A DNA stretch of 17,288 bases from an uncultured Sulfuricurvum sp. (GCF_937936435.1 NZ_CALDDG010000121.1:1-17288); one strand, 5' to 3'; positions 5,686-13,963 are shown, counted from the first letter of the stretch. Notes: a model not told the origin generated them from the sequence alone. Translations and numbers: made by a program.

Positions 5686-6741
5686 TCATTTTTCATGCAG
5701 TACTATCTCGACTTTTTGAATCGTCTCATCGATAAGATGGCGGCTACGCCATGACACATAAACGCTCCAATTACTCTGATCTTCATCATCCATATCGATT
5801 ATGACGGTATCGATATTCATCGCTTGTTCGATCTGAGCCGTATTTGTGGTATGTAGCGATGCAAAAGTATACGACGGAAGTACAAAAGACACTTCAGACA
5901 TCTCTTTCGAAAGATGTATTAATCGTATCGATGAACGGGGAAGAAAATAGCCCTTCATTATAAGATCAGGATGAGCAGACTGATGATAGGCTTCTTTAAA
6001 ATCAGAAGGTAAATCAGGGTGATGTTCTTCCAACCATTTTTTATCATACGTTCCGGCATGTTGCAACCGATAGTATGATGTTCTATCGATCGCTCCAAAA
6101 CCTTGCGGTAAATACACTTCATAAGGTTTATCCGGATCGATCGGATTGTCATGCGATTCAATTTGTGGTGCTTGAATCACTTTATCAATCTGTTTTTTGT
6201 GGACGATACCGCATCCGGAAAGATTATAATCATCAACTATCTCTTCTTGATTTCCGAGTACCGCTTTTCCTCCGAATGCATAGGAATAGTGAATCGGAAT
6301 ACGACTGCATACTTCCGGTTTATCCAATTTCCATCCCAAAAATGTTTTCCGCCAGAATCGTTTTCCGCAAACATGTAATCTTTTTTCTAAAAGAAGTTTC
6401 TCTTCAGGATCAAAAACTTTGACGGCACAGTTCCATTCTCCTCGAGGAATACCTTCGGGAGAATATGTTTGTCCGTTCACAATCAAATCGCCATTCGGTT
6501 TGAAAGGGACATAGTCGGATGGATAACGTAATGTCCGAGCATCATCTTCATCAATATATACGTCACTTCCAAATAAATCCCCTTGCTTAGGGTCTAACGA
6601 CAATCGCAATTGATTGCTATCCGAATTTTGCAGTACCAATTTGAATTTTGCACGACAAAGCGTCGTGACATAGCATTTATTCACCGAATCACTGCTTTCC
6701 CATGCCAATGCGGGAAAAGGGGTGTAGTTCGTTAATTCCAT
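5686..6741 (-). CDS. DUF2169-family T6SS effector adaptor/chaperone
   Basis: This 351-residue protein matches the DUF2169 family, known from T6SS loci as an adaptor that loads cargo onto VgrG/PAAR tips. Seen are the N-terminal TPFPALAWES opening, the LRYPSDYVPFKPNGDLIVNG block, FWRKTFLGWKLDKPE, PIHYSYAFGG and the central acidic-to-aromatic stretch leading to LPQGFGAIDR and a C-terminal beta-rich VSFVLPSYTF part, which in this order are typical of the family. It follows vgrG1 with a single base between stop and ATG and no clear ribosome-binding site, so it is translationally coupled to vgrG1. Usually a PAAR-like or pentapeptide-repeat protein and an effector follow; here the next gene is an unrelated small membrane protein, so its client is missing or encoded elsewhere. 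Function by family knowledge, client unknown. Confidence 0.87.
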   Translation of the reverse strand: MELTNYTPFPALAWESSDSVNKCYVTTLCRAKFKLVLQNSDSNQLRLSLDPKQGDLFGSDVYIDEDDARTLRYPSDYVPFKPNGDLIVNGQTYSPEGIPRGEWNCAVKVFDPEEKLLLEKRLHVCGKRFWRKTFLGWKLDKPEVCSRIPIHYSYAFGGKAVLGNQEEIVDDYNLSGCGIVHKKQIDKVIQAPQIESHDNPIDPDKPYEVYLPQGFGAIDRTSYYRLQHAGTYDKKWLEEHHPDLPSDFKEAYHQSAHPDLIMKGYFLPRSSIRLIHLSKEMSEVSFVLPSYTFASLHTTNTAQIEQAMNIDTVIIDMDDEDQSNWSVYVSWRSRHLIDETIQKVEIVLHEK

Positions 6742-6742
6742 C

Positions 6743-8752
6743 TTAATTAATATCCACTAATTTACTTTTGATTTCGACATGTTCATTTCCGATAATCGAT
6801 ACCTTATTTCCCTGTACCATAATCGTTCCGTCATTATTAAGGATAATAGAACTCGCACCAACTTGAAGTTCATATCGTTGTCCCACAATGGTATATTTCA
6901 TCGCACCGACTTGCTCCGTACTACTAATTCCGACGCTCTCATTCTTACTAGCCCCTACGGATACTTGATATCCTGCACCGATAGTTAGTGCTTTAGCGAT
7001 ATCGATCGTTTCCGTTTTGCTTTTGTTGACTCTCTCTTGGCGGTAGCCGTGGATAGTCACATCTTCATTATTGTCCACGGTTTCGCTTCGATCATGTTGG
7101 ATATGCTCCGTTGCATCGTTTAGGACGAGTAGGCTGTAATCTTTTTGGGCGCGCATATTGAACTGTTCGTTATTTTGTGCGTCTTCGAAGAGGATTTCGT
7201 TGTATCCTTCGGTATCGGTGTATTGAGGGGTGGTTTGGGTTTTAATGTAGCTTTGGGTTTTTGTGCTTGGTAGATCGTAGGGAATGGTGTTCTCGCCGTT
7301 ATGGAGCATTCCGATAATGATCGGGCGGTCTATATTGCCGTTGATGTAGCTGATCAGCACTTCGGAGTTAACACGGGGGAGAAATCGCATTCCGTAACCG
7401 TCTCCTGCGTACAAGGTGTTAAGAGGAATATAGCAGGTAGTCGGATATTTGGGATCGAAGTGCATAATCACTCGGATCTCCCCTTTTTCGTTTACGTCTA
7501 TCTCGTTGGCTCCTTTGGTGAGCTCTTGATCACCCTTGGAGACTCTGGCGGTATGGACTCCGTCGATTCGGGGTTTGGCAATCGTGTAGGGTGGTCTATA
7601 GGTTATCCCTGCGGGAATTGCGCTGAAGGTTGCGGTGTATTGTTCTTGTTGCTCATGTTCACTCTCTATCAGTTCGTCCAGGGCGTTAGGGAAGAAGCCG
7701 TTGTACTCTACACTTAGGATAATGGCGTCGGTTTGTTTGAATACTTTGGTATCGTTAAGTTTAACGTGGATTCCCTCTTTGAGGGAGAGGGAGGTACTTT
7801 CTCCGCTGATACTCTCATTGGGGGTATAGGAGCGTTCGGCGTTGATACTGCCGTAACGGTTCAGGTCTTTGGCAAGTGAGCCTTCCATTTTATCCAATCT
7901 ATCTTTGAGGCTGTGGCGGGTAAGGGAGTTGCGCAATTGGGTACTGGTACTGTTATCTTTGAGGAAACCCGTGCTTGATTTAGTGGTGTGGCTCATATCC
8001 AAAGAAGGTTTGCTCGGGTCATAGTAATCATGGTTCTGGGTGGAGACGTTGAATGCTTTTTCGAGGTTATAGGTCGCTTCGATCGGTGTGTTATGGATCG
8101 GTGCGTGTGAGGTGAGTTCGCACAAAGTCAGGTTGAAGGACTCTGATGAACTTTCATCTATCAGCAATACCAGCCCCTCTTCTTCGCAGAGCATTGTGAT
8201 AAATGCGTAATCGCTTTGGAAGTATTGGGTGGTGTAGTGGCGTTTAGGGTAACGGATCGAATCCGTTTTAACGATCAGGTTTAGGTTGAGAAGTGCGTCG
8301 TAGCGTTTGATAATCTCACCGATAATCTCAGGGACGCTTTTATCCATATAGATTTCACTGCGTCGGTTCAATGAAAGGTAGTACAACGGTGATACAACCG
8401 TAATCTCATAAAGGTGTTTACGCCCTACACTCCCTGCCTCTTTGGCATGGGATATTCGTCCTGCCACTTTTTTACTAGAGAGGGGAGAAATCTCATCGCG
8501 CAGTGTGATCTCACATACCGTATCGGCAATCGCTTCTACTCCAATAGCTTCATCGCTTACGAATACGACGGTATACTCATAGCTTCGAGCTACTTCGCTT
8601 TTTCCTTCTAAGCTATAGACGCTGTAGCTGTCCACGCTAAGAATCGTATTTGATGCTTTATACTCTTTCAATTTCAATCGGCAGCTCACTCGCCGTTGGA
8701 TTAATCGCGATGCACCCATGAGGGTATTGAGGAGAGAAGATGCAACTTCCAT
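6743..8752 (-). CDS. tssI: T6SS spike protein VgrG (VgrG1, short tail)
   Basis: This 669-residue VgrG forms the trimeric tip of the T6SS tube. Order of domains: a short unique leader (1-11), a gp27-like barrel region up to about 370 (with SDYAFITMLCEEEGL), an OB-fold gp5-like region about 398-480 (from HTARVSKG through the GEIRVIMHFDPKYP strand to DRPIIIGMLHNG), then a repeating beta-helix needle with DRSETVDNNEDVTIHG and KSKTETIDIAKALTIGAGYQ. Residues 12-612 appear identical at DNA level to VgrG2; the last 57 residues differ and end soon after the needle with no extra domain. AAAAGG precedes the ATG at 8752. It has a candidate promoter of its own in the 142-base gap upstream and is coupled to the DUF2169 gene downstream. 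Its cargo is not adjacent. Confidence 0.96.
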   Translation of the reverse strand: MEVASSLLNTLMGASRLIQRRVSCRLKLKEYKASNTILSVDSYSVYSLEGKSEVARSYEYTVVFVSDEAIGVEAIADTVCEITLRDEISPLSSKKVAGRISHAKEAGSVGRKHLYEITVVSPLYYLSLNRRSEIYMDKSVPEIIGEIIKRYDALLNLNLIVKTDSIRYPKRHYTTQYFQSDYAFITMLCEEEGLVLLIDESSSESFNLTLCELTSHAPIHNTPIEATYNLEKAFNVSTQNHDYYDPSKPSLDMSHTTKSSTGFLKDNSTSTQLRNSLTRHSLKDRLDKMEGSLAKDLNRYGSINAERSYTPNESISGESTSLSLKEGIHVKLNDTKVFKQTDAIILSVEYNGFFPNALDELIESEHEQQEQYTATFSAIPAGITYRPPYTIAKPRIDGVHTARVSKGDQELTKGANEIDVNEKGEIRVIMHFDPKYPTTCYIPLNTLYAGDGYGMRFLPRVNSEVLISYINGNIDRPIIIGMLHNGENTIPYDLPSTKTQSYIKTQTTPQYTDTEGYNEILFEDAQNNEQFNMRAQKDYSLLVLNDATEHIQHDRSETVDNNEDVTIHGYRQERVNKSKTETIDIAKALTIGAGYQVSVGASKNESVGISSTEQVGAMKYTIVGQRYELQVGASSIILNNDGTIMVQGNKVSIIGNEHVEIKSKLVDIN
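6915..8719 (-). repeat. 1805-bp direct repeat, copy in vgrG1
   Basis: This stretch appears identical to 12123-13927 in the same orientation with a constant offset of 5208 bases. Identity was judged from the identical translations in several frames and from line-by-line spot comparison. Identity stops abruptly at both ends: next to the codon for VgrG1 Met 12 on one side and inside the codon after the SSTE sequence on the other. The flanking leaders and tails share protein similarity but not DNA identity. Confidence 0.93.
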
Positions 8753-8794
8753 AAAAAAACCTTTTATATTTATAGATGTTATTTAAAGTTTAAT

Positions 8795-8823
8795 AGTATA
8801 TCAAGATTTAGATTATATTACAA
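8795..8823 (-). promoter_or_regulatory. Candidate promoter for vgrG1-DUF2169
   Basis: In the AT-rich 142-base gap 8753-8894, the minus strand has TTGTAA (8818-8823), a 17-base spacer and TATACT (8795-8800). The predicted start is near 8788, about 36 bases before the vgrG1 ATG. This would let vgrG1 and the DUF2169 gene be expressed independently of the upstream effector module. The remainder of the gap shows no clear terminator. Confidence 0.45.
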
Positions 8824-8894
8824 TTTTTTTTGTTATTTATTGAAGGCGCTATAAAGAATCAATTACTATATACGAGTTTTACCCAATGAGTATC

Positions 8895-10001
8895 TCAATC
8901 CATTTTCGCAAAACCCCAATTATCTTGATAAAGTTCACTCACTCTCCAAAGCCGATGCGGGACAACAACGCTTTTTTGCGAATTGACCAATTTGACTTCA
9001 ACACTCTTTAGGTCATCACTTACTTTGACTTCCAGATTCGCACGCTCTGAGGTATTTTTGAAATACTCCTCAAAGATCTTGCTTGTTTTACGGAGATCAA
9101 ACTTGACCAGCCCCACCATACGTTTACCCTCGGGAGTAATAAAGTAGACTCCAAAAAATGCCGGAACAGGAGCACCAGTACGATTACGCTCTTTTTCGAC
9201 TTGATCTTCCCAAACGATATAACGTTCGGTATTTACGAATTGGATATAATATTTTTCAAGTGCCCAAGGGTGCACAATATGCATCGACCATGGATAGGTT
9301 CGGCGGTACACTTCATCCCATAATCCGAATGGGATTTTGTGGTTGTGTATTTCATCATAAGCCTCTTTGCCGGTAAATTTTTCTTGCAAAGTGTGACTTA
9401 CCCAGTCTGCTCTATCATTAGGGTCTATTCTATCGGGTGTAACGTTTTGAAAAACATGCCATGGCATGTCAATCTTTTTGGCTTTGAAGTATCCTATCTC
9501 TCTGGCTTCTTCGGCAAGCATCTTTGCAACTACACCTCCGCCGGGAGCCATCATAAAGCCTATTCCATCATAGGTTACATGAGCTCCTACAGGGATATGG
9601 TCAACCGTATCAGCCGAAGGTAAACGATATCCTTCCTTATACAGTTCCTTCATCCTCTCGACGGGAAGTTCGGCATCAAGTTCGTAAAACTGATTTTCTG
9701 CATTCGAGAACCATCGCAGATGCACCCGATGAGGAAATCGATCCATCCGGCCCCCTGCTGTCCCCTCAGGGATCTCCCAGCCTCTACTAACTTGGGGAGC
9801 AAAAAATCCTCCCATGAGATTTCCATTCTCATCCCGATAGGCGTTATACCCCTGTACTATATCTATAGAATACCCCTTGGGGCTAGAAAGTGAAGTATCG
9901 AGTTCCATTTTTTTTCTGAACATAGTATCTCCTGATGATTGATGATTAGTACATCCTGTAAATAGTAATACGGCAAATATTAACCCTAAACTGATCCTCA
10001 T
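8895..10001 (-). CDS. DUF2931-family lipoprotein, likely Tle1 immunity protein
   Basis: This 368-residue protein begins with a lipoprotein signal (MRISLGLIFAVLLFTGC; lipid-modified Cys 17), so it would sit in the periplasm attached to a membrane. The body carries the DUF2931 hallmark PHRVHLRWFSNAENQFYELDA near residues 85-105 and a Trp/Tyr-rich C-terminal half. DUF2931 lipoproteins are commonly found right after Tle-type phospholipase effectors, and such effectors act in the periplasm, so an immunity role fits. The ATG at 10001 is chosen because AAGGG lies upstream and the lipobox then falls at the correct depth; an upstream in-frame start (10076) would overlap tle1 by 65 bases and bury the signal. 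The gap to the tle1 stop is ten bases. Cognate binding is inferred from position. Confidence 0.85.
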   Translation of the reverse strand: MRISLGLIFAVLLFTGCTNHQSSGDTMFRKKMELDTSLSSPKGYSIDIVQGYNAYRDENGNLMGGFFAPQVSRGWEIPEGTAGGRMDRFPHRVHLRWFSNAENQFYELDAELPVERMKELYKEGYRLPSADTVDHIPVGAHVTYDGIGFMMAPGGGVVAKMLAEEAREIGYFKAKKIDMPWHVFQNVTPDRIDPNDRADWVSHTLQEKFTGKEAYDEIHNHKIPFGLWDEVYRRTYPWSMHIVHPWALEKYYIQFVNTERYIVWEDQVEKERNRTGAPVPAFFGVYFITPEGKRMVGLVKFDLRKTSKIFEEYFKNTSERANLEVKVSDDLKSVEVKLVNSQKSVVVPHRLWRVSELYQDNWGFAKMD

Positions 10002-10011
10002 GATTTTCCCT

Positions 10012-11733
10012 TTATCCGTGATGAACGGTACGAACCGCTTCACCCCATTGAAAAATCTGTGCATCCATCCACTCACCGTCTCCCGACCAGTGGAGATAGT
10101 TTTTAAACAGTTTACGACTTTTTTCTTTGTCAGATGGCTTGATCACTTTTATCTCTCCCTTGCCCTTAGTCACACAGGCATCATCATGAGCTAATGCGAC
10201 TTCCTTAAACTCATCCAGTACCTCTTGCAAAAAACCATCTGGTATTTGGCTTTCTTTATTCTTCAAAAACATATTAAAACAATCAACATCATATTTTTTG
10301 ATAAACGCATACATCAAATGACACGATACTCTGGGATAGCCGCTGTTGAGCTGTTGTCGGTATCCCCATAACGTTCTATCAATCACAGTTCGAGTTGGGA
10401 TACCGCTCGTTATTGTTTCTTTGATATCGTATGTATCATCAATCAGATAAAGTCTGCTTCCTTCAAGATTGGCTTTGTAGCCGGGAAGTCTATTCGCATC
10501 AGAAATATACTCACTTTGTTCATAATACCCCTCGTCGATAAGAGCTTGTGCCAAAAGGGAAGCGTCGACTTTGGAAGCATTTATTTTTTGACGAAGCAAT
10601 CGTGTAAGGACATTATCGAACAACCAAAATTTCCCCACGTCATGATCCCCTTCGCTATTAAAATGGTTTCTCTCTTGCGGTTTGGCTTCACCCTGATGGT
10701 GCTCACGTACATAGCGAACGACCTCGTTTTTCCCTGCGATCACCACTTCGCCATCGACAAGCTCTTCGCCTACTCCAAGTCCTCCGCCTATATCGGTGTG
10801 ACACCCCGGGATACGGAATTCTACACCATACCCTTTTTCCATACTGCTATGGATGTCATAGAGTGAAAAAAAGGTACGAGCTTCATTGGAAGCGGCGATA
10901 TGAACAACTTTATAGCTTTTGGGCGGTTCGGGTACAGCCCCGCCGGGATTGGGCTGAATTATCTCTTGTTTCCACTCTTTGGCATCATTGTCTTGTTTGA
11001 GTCCTATCGATACCACCGTATCAAATATCCCAATAAACCCGATTTGCACCTGACACGGTTGTAAGGGATTTGTAAATTTGAACCGATCAATCATAAATCG
11101 AGTCATCCCCGTTTTTGGGTCTTCATAACTCTCTCGGATAAGGTTAGAAAAATAGCGTGCAGATGCCGCTCCACGGCTGAAACCGTAGATATTGATCTGC
11201 AAAAGATCAAATATTTCACCTTGTTTTTCTTCTTTGTTTAACTTCTTGGCAATATATTCAAATGCCCGTTGGGCTTTGGCATCAAACCCCCGTTTGCTTC
11301 CCCATCCAGACCCTGCCGCAAAAGCTCCGTCGGTGTCTTTGTCGAGTGTCCCCGTCCCCTCTATATACACAGCGATATTGCCTACTGAATTTCCATCAGG
11401 CTTAAATCCCTTGTATAACCACTCGATTGTTGTCCCTTCCCTGTGGTAGCTCAGATAATCGTGGGTGTTGATTTCCGATTTTTTACTCTCATTCGGTGAG
11501 AATTTAAAATGTTTTTTTTGTTCGTATGATTTTAGGGGATCTTTGTCAAATTGATATTCAGGATTTAAGCCACGGTAGATATTGTTATTCTCCATATTAT
11601 TCCACGTACCGTCAAAAAATACATTGATCATAAATGATTTGATTTGTACTTGAACTGATGATCCATCGGTTGGATTGGTTTTGTCTTTACTTAGTGTTTT
11701 CGGTTTACAAAGCAATTCTAAATCTTCTGCCAT
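10012..11733 (-). CDS. tle1: Tle1-like T6SS phospholipase effector (DUF2235)
   Basis: This 573-residue protein is an alpha/beta-hydrolase of the Tle1 family, T6SS effectors that hydrolyse membrane phospholipids in the periplasm of target cells. Visible family features: FFDGTWNN (39-46) at the start of the DUF2235 core, the nucleophile elbow GFSRG (184-188) with Ser 186 in the GxSxG context, FDT with Asp 238, and PGCHTDIGGG with His 312. These are the three places for the Ser-Asp-His triad. No signal peptide is present, as expected for tube/spike-delivered cargo. A soluble C-terminal half follows without a domain I recognise, as usual for Tle1. It starts 19 bases after vgrG2 with AAAGG upstream of the ATG, and is followed after ten bases by the DUF2931 lipoprotein. 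The chain of vgrG with extension, tle1 and lipoprotein is the canonical Tle1 module. Confidence 0.93.
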   Translation of the reverse strand: MAEDLELLCKPKTLSKDKTNPTDGSSVQVQIKSFMINVFFDGTWNNMENNNIYRGLNPEYQFDKDPLKSYEQKKHFKFSPNESKKSEINTHDYLSYHREGTTIEWLYKGFKPDGNSVGNIAVYIEGTGTLDKDTDGAFAAGSGWGSKRGFDAKAQRAFEYIAKKLNKEEKQGEIFDLLQINIYGFSRGAASARYFSNLIRESYEDPKTGMTRFMIDRFKFTNPLQPCQVQIGFIGIFDTVVSIGLKQDNDAKEWKQEIIQPNPGGAVPEPPKSYKVVHIAASNEARTFFSLYDIHSSMEKGYGVEFRIPGCHTDIGGGLGVGEELVDGEVVIAGKNEVVRYVREHHQGEAKPQERNHFNSEGDHDVGKFWLFDNVLTRLLRQKINASKVDASLLAQALIDEGYYEQSEYISDANRLPGYKANLEGSRLYLIDDTYDIKETITSGIPTRTVIDRTLWGYRQQLNSGYPRVSCHLMYAFIKKYDVDCFNMFLKNKESQIPDGFLQEVLDEFKEVALAHDDACVTKGKGEIKVIKPSDKEKSRKLFKNYLHWSGDGEWMDAQIFQWGEAVRTVHHG

Positions 11734-11752
11734 TAGTTAGCCTTTCTTCTGC

Positions 11753-13963
11753 TTATCTGATACGATCATCAGCCATAATTTTTAGTTCTGCACTTCTTGC
11801 ACCGCTATGGACGCGTTCAGTTTCGCCTTTATCATTGGTAATGCCATAAATCGGTGTCTCTTTGCCGATAATGATTTTGTAGGCAAAGTTTTTGACCGGT
11901 TGACCGTTTTGATCTTTAATAACATACATCTCATCGTTACCCTTTTCAGCACCATTAATATAAATCTTCGGCGCAATGATCTCAATGTGATCGATTCCAG
12001 TAAAGTCAATGTCATCACCTTCGATGATGATCTCTCCGCTAGCATACATTGTGATAAGGCTTTTACCCACCATGAGTTTATACTTCTCTCCTACGATAGT
12101 ATGCTTCAATACTCCCACTTCTTCCGTACTACTAATTCCGACGCTCTCATTCTTACTAGCCCCTACGGATACTTGATATCCTGCACCGATAGTTAGTGCT
12201 TTAGCGATATCGATCGTTTCCGTTTTGCTTTTGTTGACTCTCTCTTGGCGGTAGCCGTGGATAGTCACATCTTCATTATTGTCCACGGTTTCGCTTCGAT
12301 CATGTTGGATATGCTCCGTTGCATCGTTTAGGACGAGTAGGCTGTAATCTTTTTGGGCGCGCATATTGAACTGTTCGTTATTTTGTGCGTCTTCGAAGAG
12401 GATTTCGTTGTATCCTTCGGTATCGGTGTATTGAGGGGTGGTTTGGGTTTTAATGTAGCTTTGGGTTTTTGTGCTTGGTAGATCGTAGGGAATGGTGTTC
12501 TCGCCGTTATGGAGCATTCCGATAATGATCGGGCGGTCTATATTGCCGTTGATGTAGCTGATCAGCACTTCGGAGTTAACACGGGGGAGAAATCGCATTC
12601 CGTAACCGTCTCCTGCGTACAAGGTGTTAAGAGGAATATAGCAGGTAGTCGGATATTTGGGATCGAAGTGCATAATCACTCGGATCTCCCCTTTTTCGTT
12701 TACGTCTATCTCGTTGGCTCCTTTGGTGAGCTCTTGATCACCCTTGGAGACTCTGGCGGTATGGACTCCGTCGATTCGGGGTTTGGCAATCGTGTAGGGT
12801 GGTCTATAGGTTATCCCTGCGGGAATTGCGCTGAAGGTTGCGGTGTATTGTTCTTGTTGCTCATGTTCACTCTCTATCAGTTCGTCCAGGGCGTTAGGGA
12901 AGAAGCCGTTGTACTCTACACTTAGGATAATGGCGTCGGTTTGTTTGAATACTTTGGTATCGTTAAGTTTAACGTGGATTCCCTCTTTGAGGGAGAGGGA
13001 GGTACTTTCTCCGCTGATACTCTCATTGGGGGTATAGGAGCGTTCGGCGTTGATACTGCCGTAACGGTTCAGGTCTTTGGCAAGTGAGCCTTCCATTTTA
13101 TCCAATCTATCTTTGAGGCTGTGGCGGGTAAGGGAGTTGCGCAATTGGGTACTGGTACTGTTATCTTTGAGGAAACCCGTGCTTGATTTAGTGGTGTGGC
13201 TCATATCCAAAGAAGGTTTGCTCGGGTCATAGTAATCATGGTTCTGGGTGGAGACGTTGAATGCTTTTTCGAGGTTATAGGTCGCTTCGATCGGTGTGTT
13301 ATGGATCGGTGCGTGTGAGGTGAGTTCGCACAAAGTCAGGTTGAAGGACTCTGATGAACTTTCATCTATCAGCAATACCAGCCCCTCTTCTTCGCAGAGC
13401 ATTGTGATAAATGCGTAATCGCTTTGGAAGTATTGGGTGGTGTAGTGGCGTTTAGGGTAACGGATCGAATCCGTTTTAACGATCAGGTTTAGGTTGAGAA
13501 GTGCGTCGTAGCGTTTGATAATCTCACCGATAATCTCAGGGACGCTTTTATCCATATAGATTTCACTGCGTCGGTTCAATGAAAGGTAGTACAACGGTGA
13601 TACAACCGTAATCTCATAAAGGTGTTTACGCCCTACACTCCCTGCCTCTTTGGCATGGGATATTCGTCCTGCCACTTTTTTACTAGAGAGGGGAGAAATC
13701 TCATCGCGCAGTGTGATCTCACATACCGTATCGGCAATCGCTTCTACTCCAATAGCTTCATCGCTTACGAATACGACGGTATACTCATAGCTTCGAGCTA
13801 CTTCGCTTTTTCCTTCTAAGCTATAGACGCTGTAGCTGTCCACGCTAAGAATCGTATTTGATGCTTTATACTCTTTCAATTTCAATCGGCAGCTCACTCG
13901 CCGTTGGATTAATCGCGATGCACCCATTATACTTGATAGCAATGTCGATTCTGTTGGAGTCAT
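11753..13963 (-). CDS. tssI: T6SS spike protein VgrG with transthyretin-like extension (VgrG2)
   Basis: This 736-residue VgrG shares residues 13-613 with VgrG1 (identical DNA, see repeat). The tail differs: the needle continues with VGKSLITMYASGEIIIEG, then from about residue 676 a small beta-domain follows, with YVIKDQNGQPVKNFAYKI and YGITNDKGETERVHSG, which is the pattern of transthyretin-like carboxy-terminal domains. In enteroaggregative E. coli the corresponding region of VgrG1 binds Tle1, and here tle1 is the next gene. The ATG at 13963 is chosen because its leader then matches VgrG1 in length; a TTG at 13972 is possible. No ribosome-binding site stands close; AGAGGA at 13987-13992 is spaced for an ATG at 13977 in another frame, whose five-codon ORF ends in an ATGA overlap with this start, suggesting reinitiation. 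Confidence 0.94.
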   Translation of the reverse strand: MTPTESTLLSSIMGASRLIQRRVSCRLKLKEYKASNTILSVDSYSVYSLEGKSEVARSYEYTVVFVSDEAIGVEAIADTVCEITLRDEISPLSSKKVAGRISHAKEAGSVGRKHLYEITVVSPLYYLSLNRRSEIYMDKSVPEIIGEIIKRYDALLNLNLIVKTDSIRYPKRHYTTQYFQSDYAFITMLCEEEGLVLLIDESSSESFNLTLCELTSHAPIHNTPIEATYNLEKAFNVSTQNHDYYDPSKPSLDMSHTTKSSTGFLKDNSTSTQLRNSLTRHSLKDRLDKMEGSLAKDLNRYGSINAERSYTPNESISGESTSLSLKEGIHVKLNDTKVFKQTDAIILSVEYNGFFPNALDELIESEHEQQEQYTATFSAIPAGITYRPPYTIAKPRIDGVHTARVSKGDQELTKGANEIDVNEKGEIRVIMHFDPKYPTTCYIPLNTLYAGDGYGMRFLPRVNSEVLISYINGNIDRPIIIGMLHNGENTIPYDLPSTKTQSYIKTQTTPQYTDTEGYNEILFEDAQNNEQFNMRAQKDYSLLVLNDATEHIQHDRSETVDNNEDVTIHGYRQERVNKSKTETIDIAKALTIGAGYQVSVGASKNESVGISSTEEVGVLKHTIVGEKYKLMVGKSLITMYASGEIIIEGDDIDFTGIDHIEIIAPKIYINGAEKGNDEMYVIKDQNGQPVKNFAYKIIIGKETPIYGITNDKGETERVHSGARSAELKIMADDRIR
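12123..13927 (-). repeat. 1805-bp direct repeat, copy in vgrG2
   Basis: Partner of 6915-8719; same orientation and apparent full identity. The two copies flank the vgrG2 tail, tle1, the DUF2931 lipoprotein and the vgrG1 leader, so the module between equivalent points is 5208 bases long. Confidence 0.93.

Noticed and set aside
7301..7717. 138-codon plus-strand open frame, seen again at 12509-12925
   Set aside because: It is antisense to the vgrG trunk and occurs twice only because the trunk is repeated; no ribosome-binding site and no plausible protein.
9999..10076. Longer start of the DUF2931 protein at 10076
   Set aside because: It would overlap tle1, place 25 residues before the lipoprotein signal and lacks support, whereas the ATG at 10001 has AAGGG and a proper lipobox.
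6915..13927. The 1.8-kb direct repeats as a composite transposon or insertion sequence
   Set aside because: The repeats are coding vgrG trunk, with no terminal inverted repeats, transposase or target-site duplication visible.
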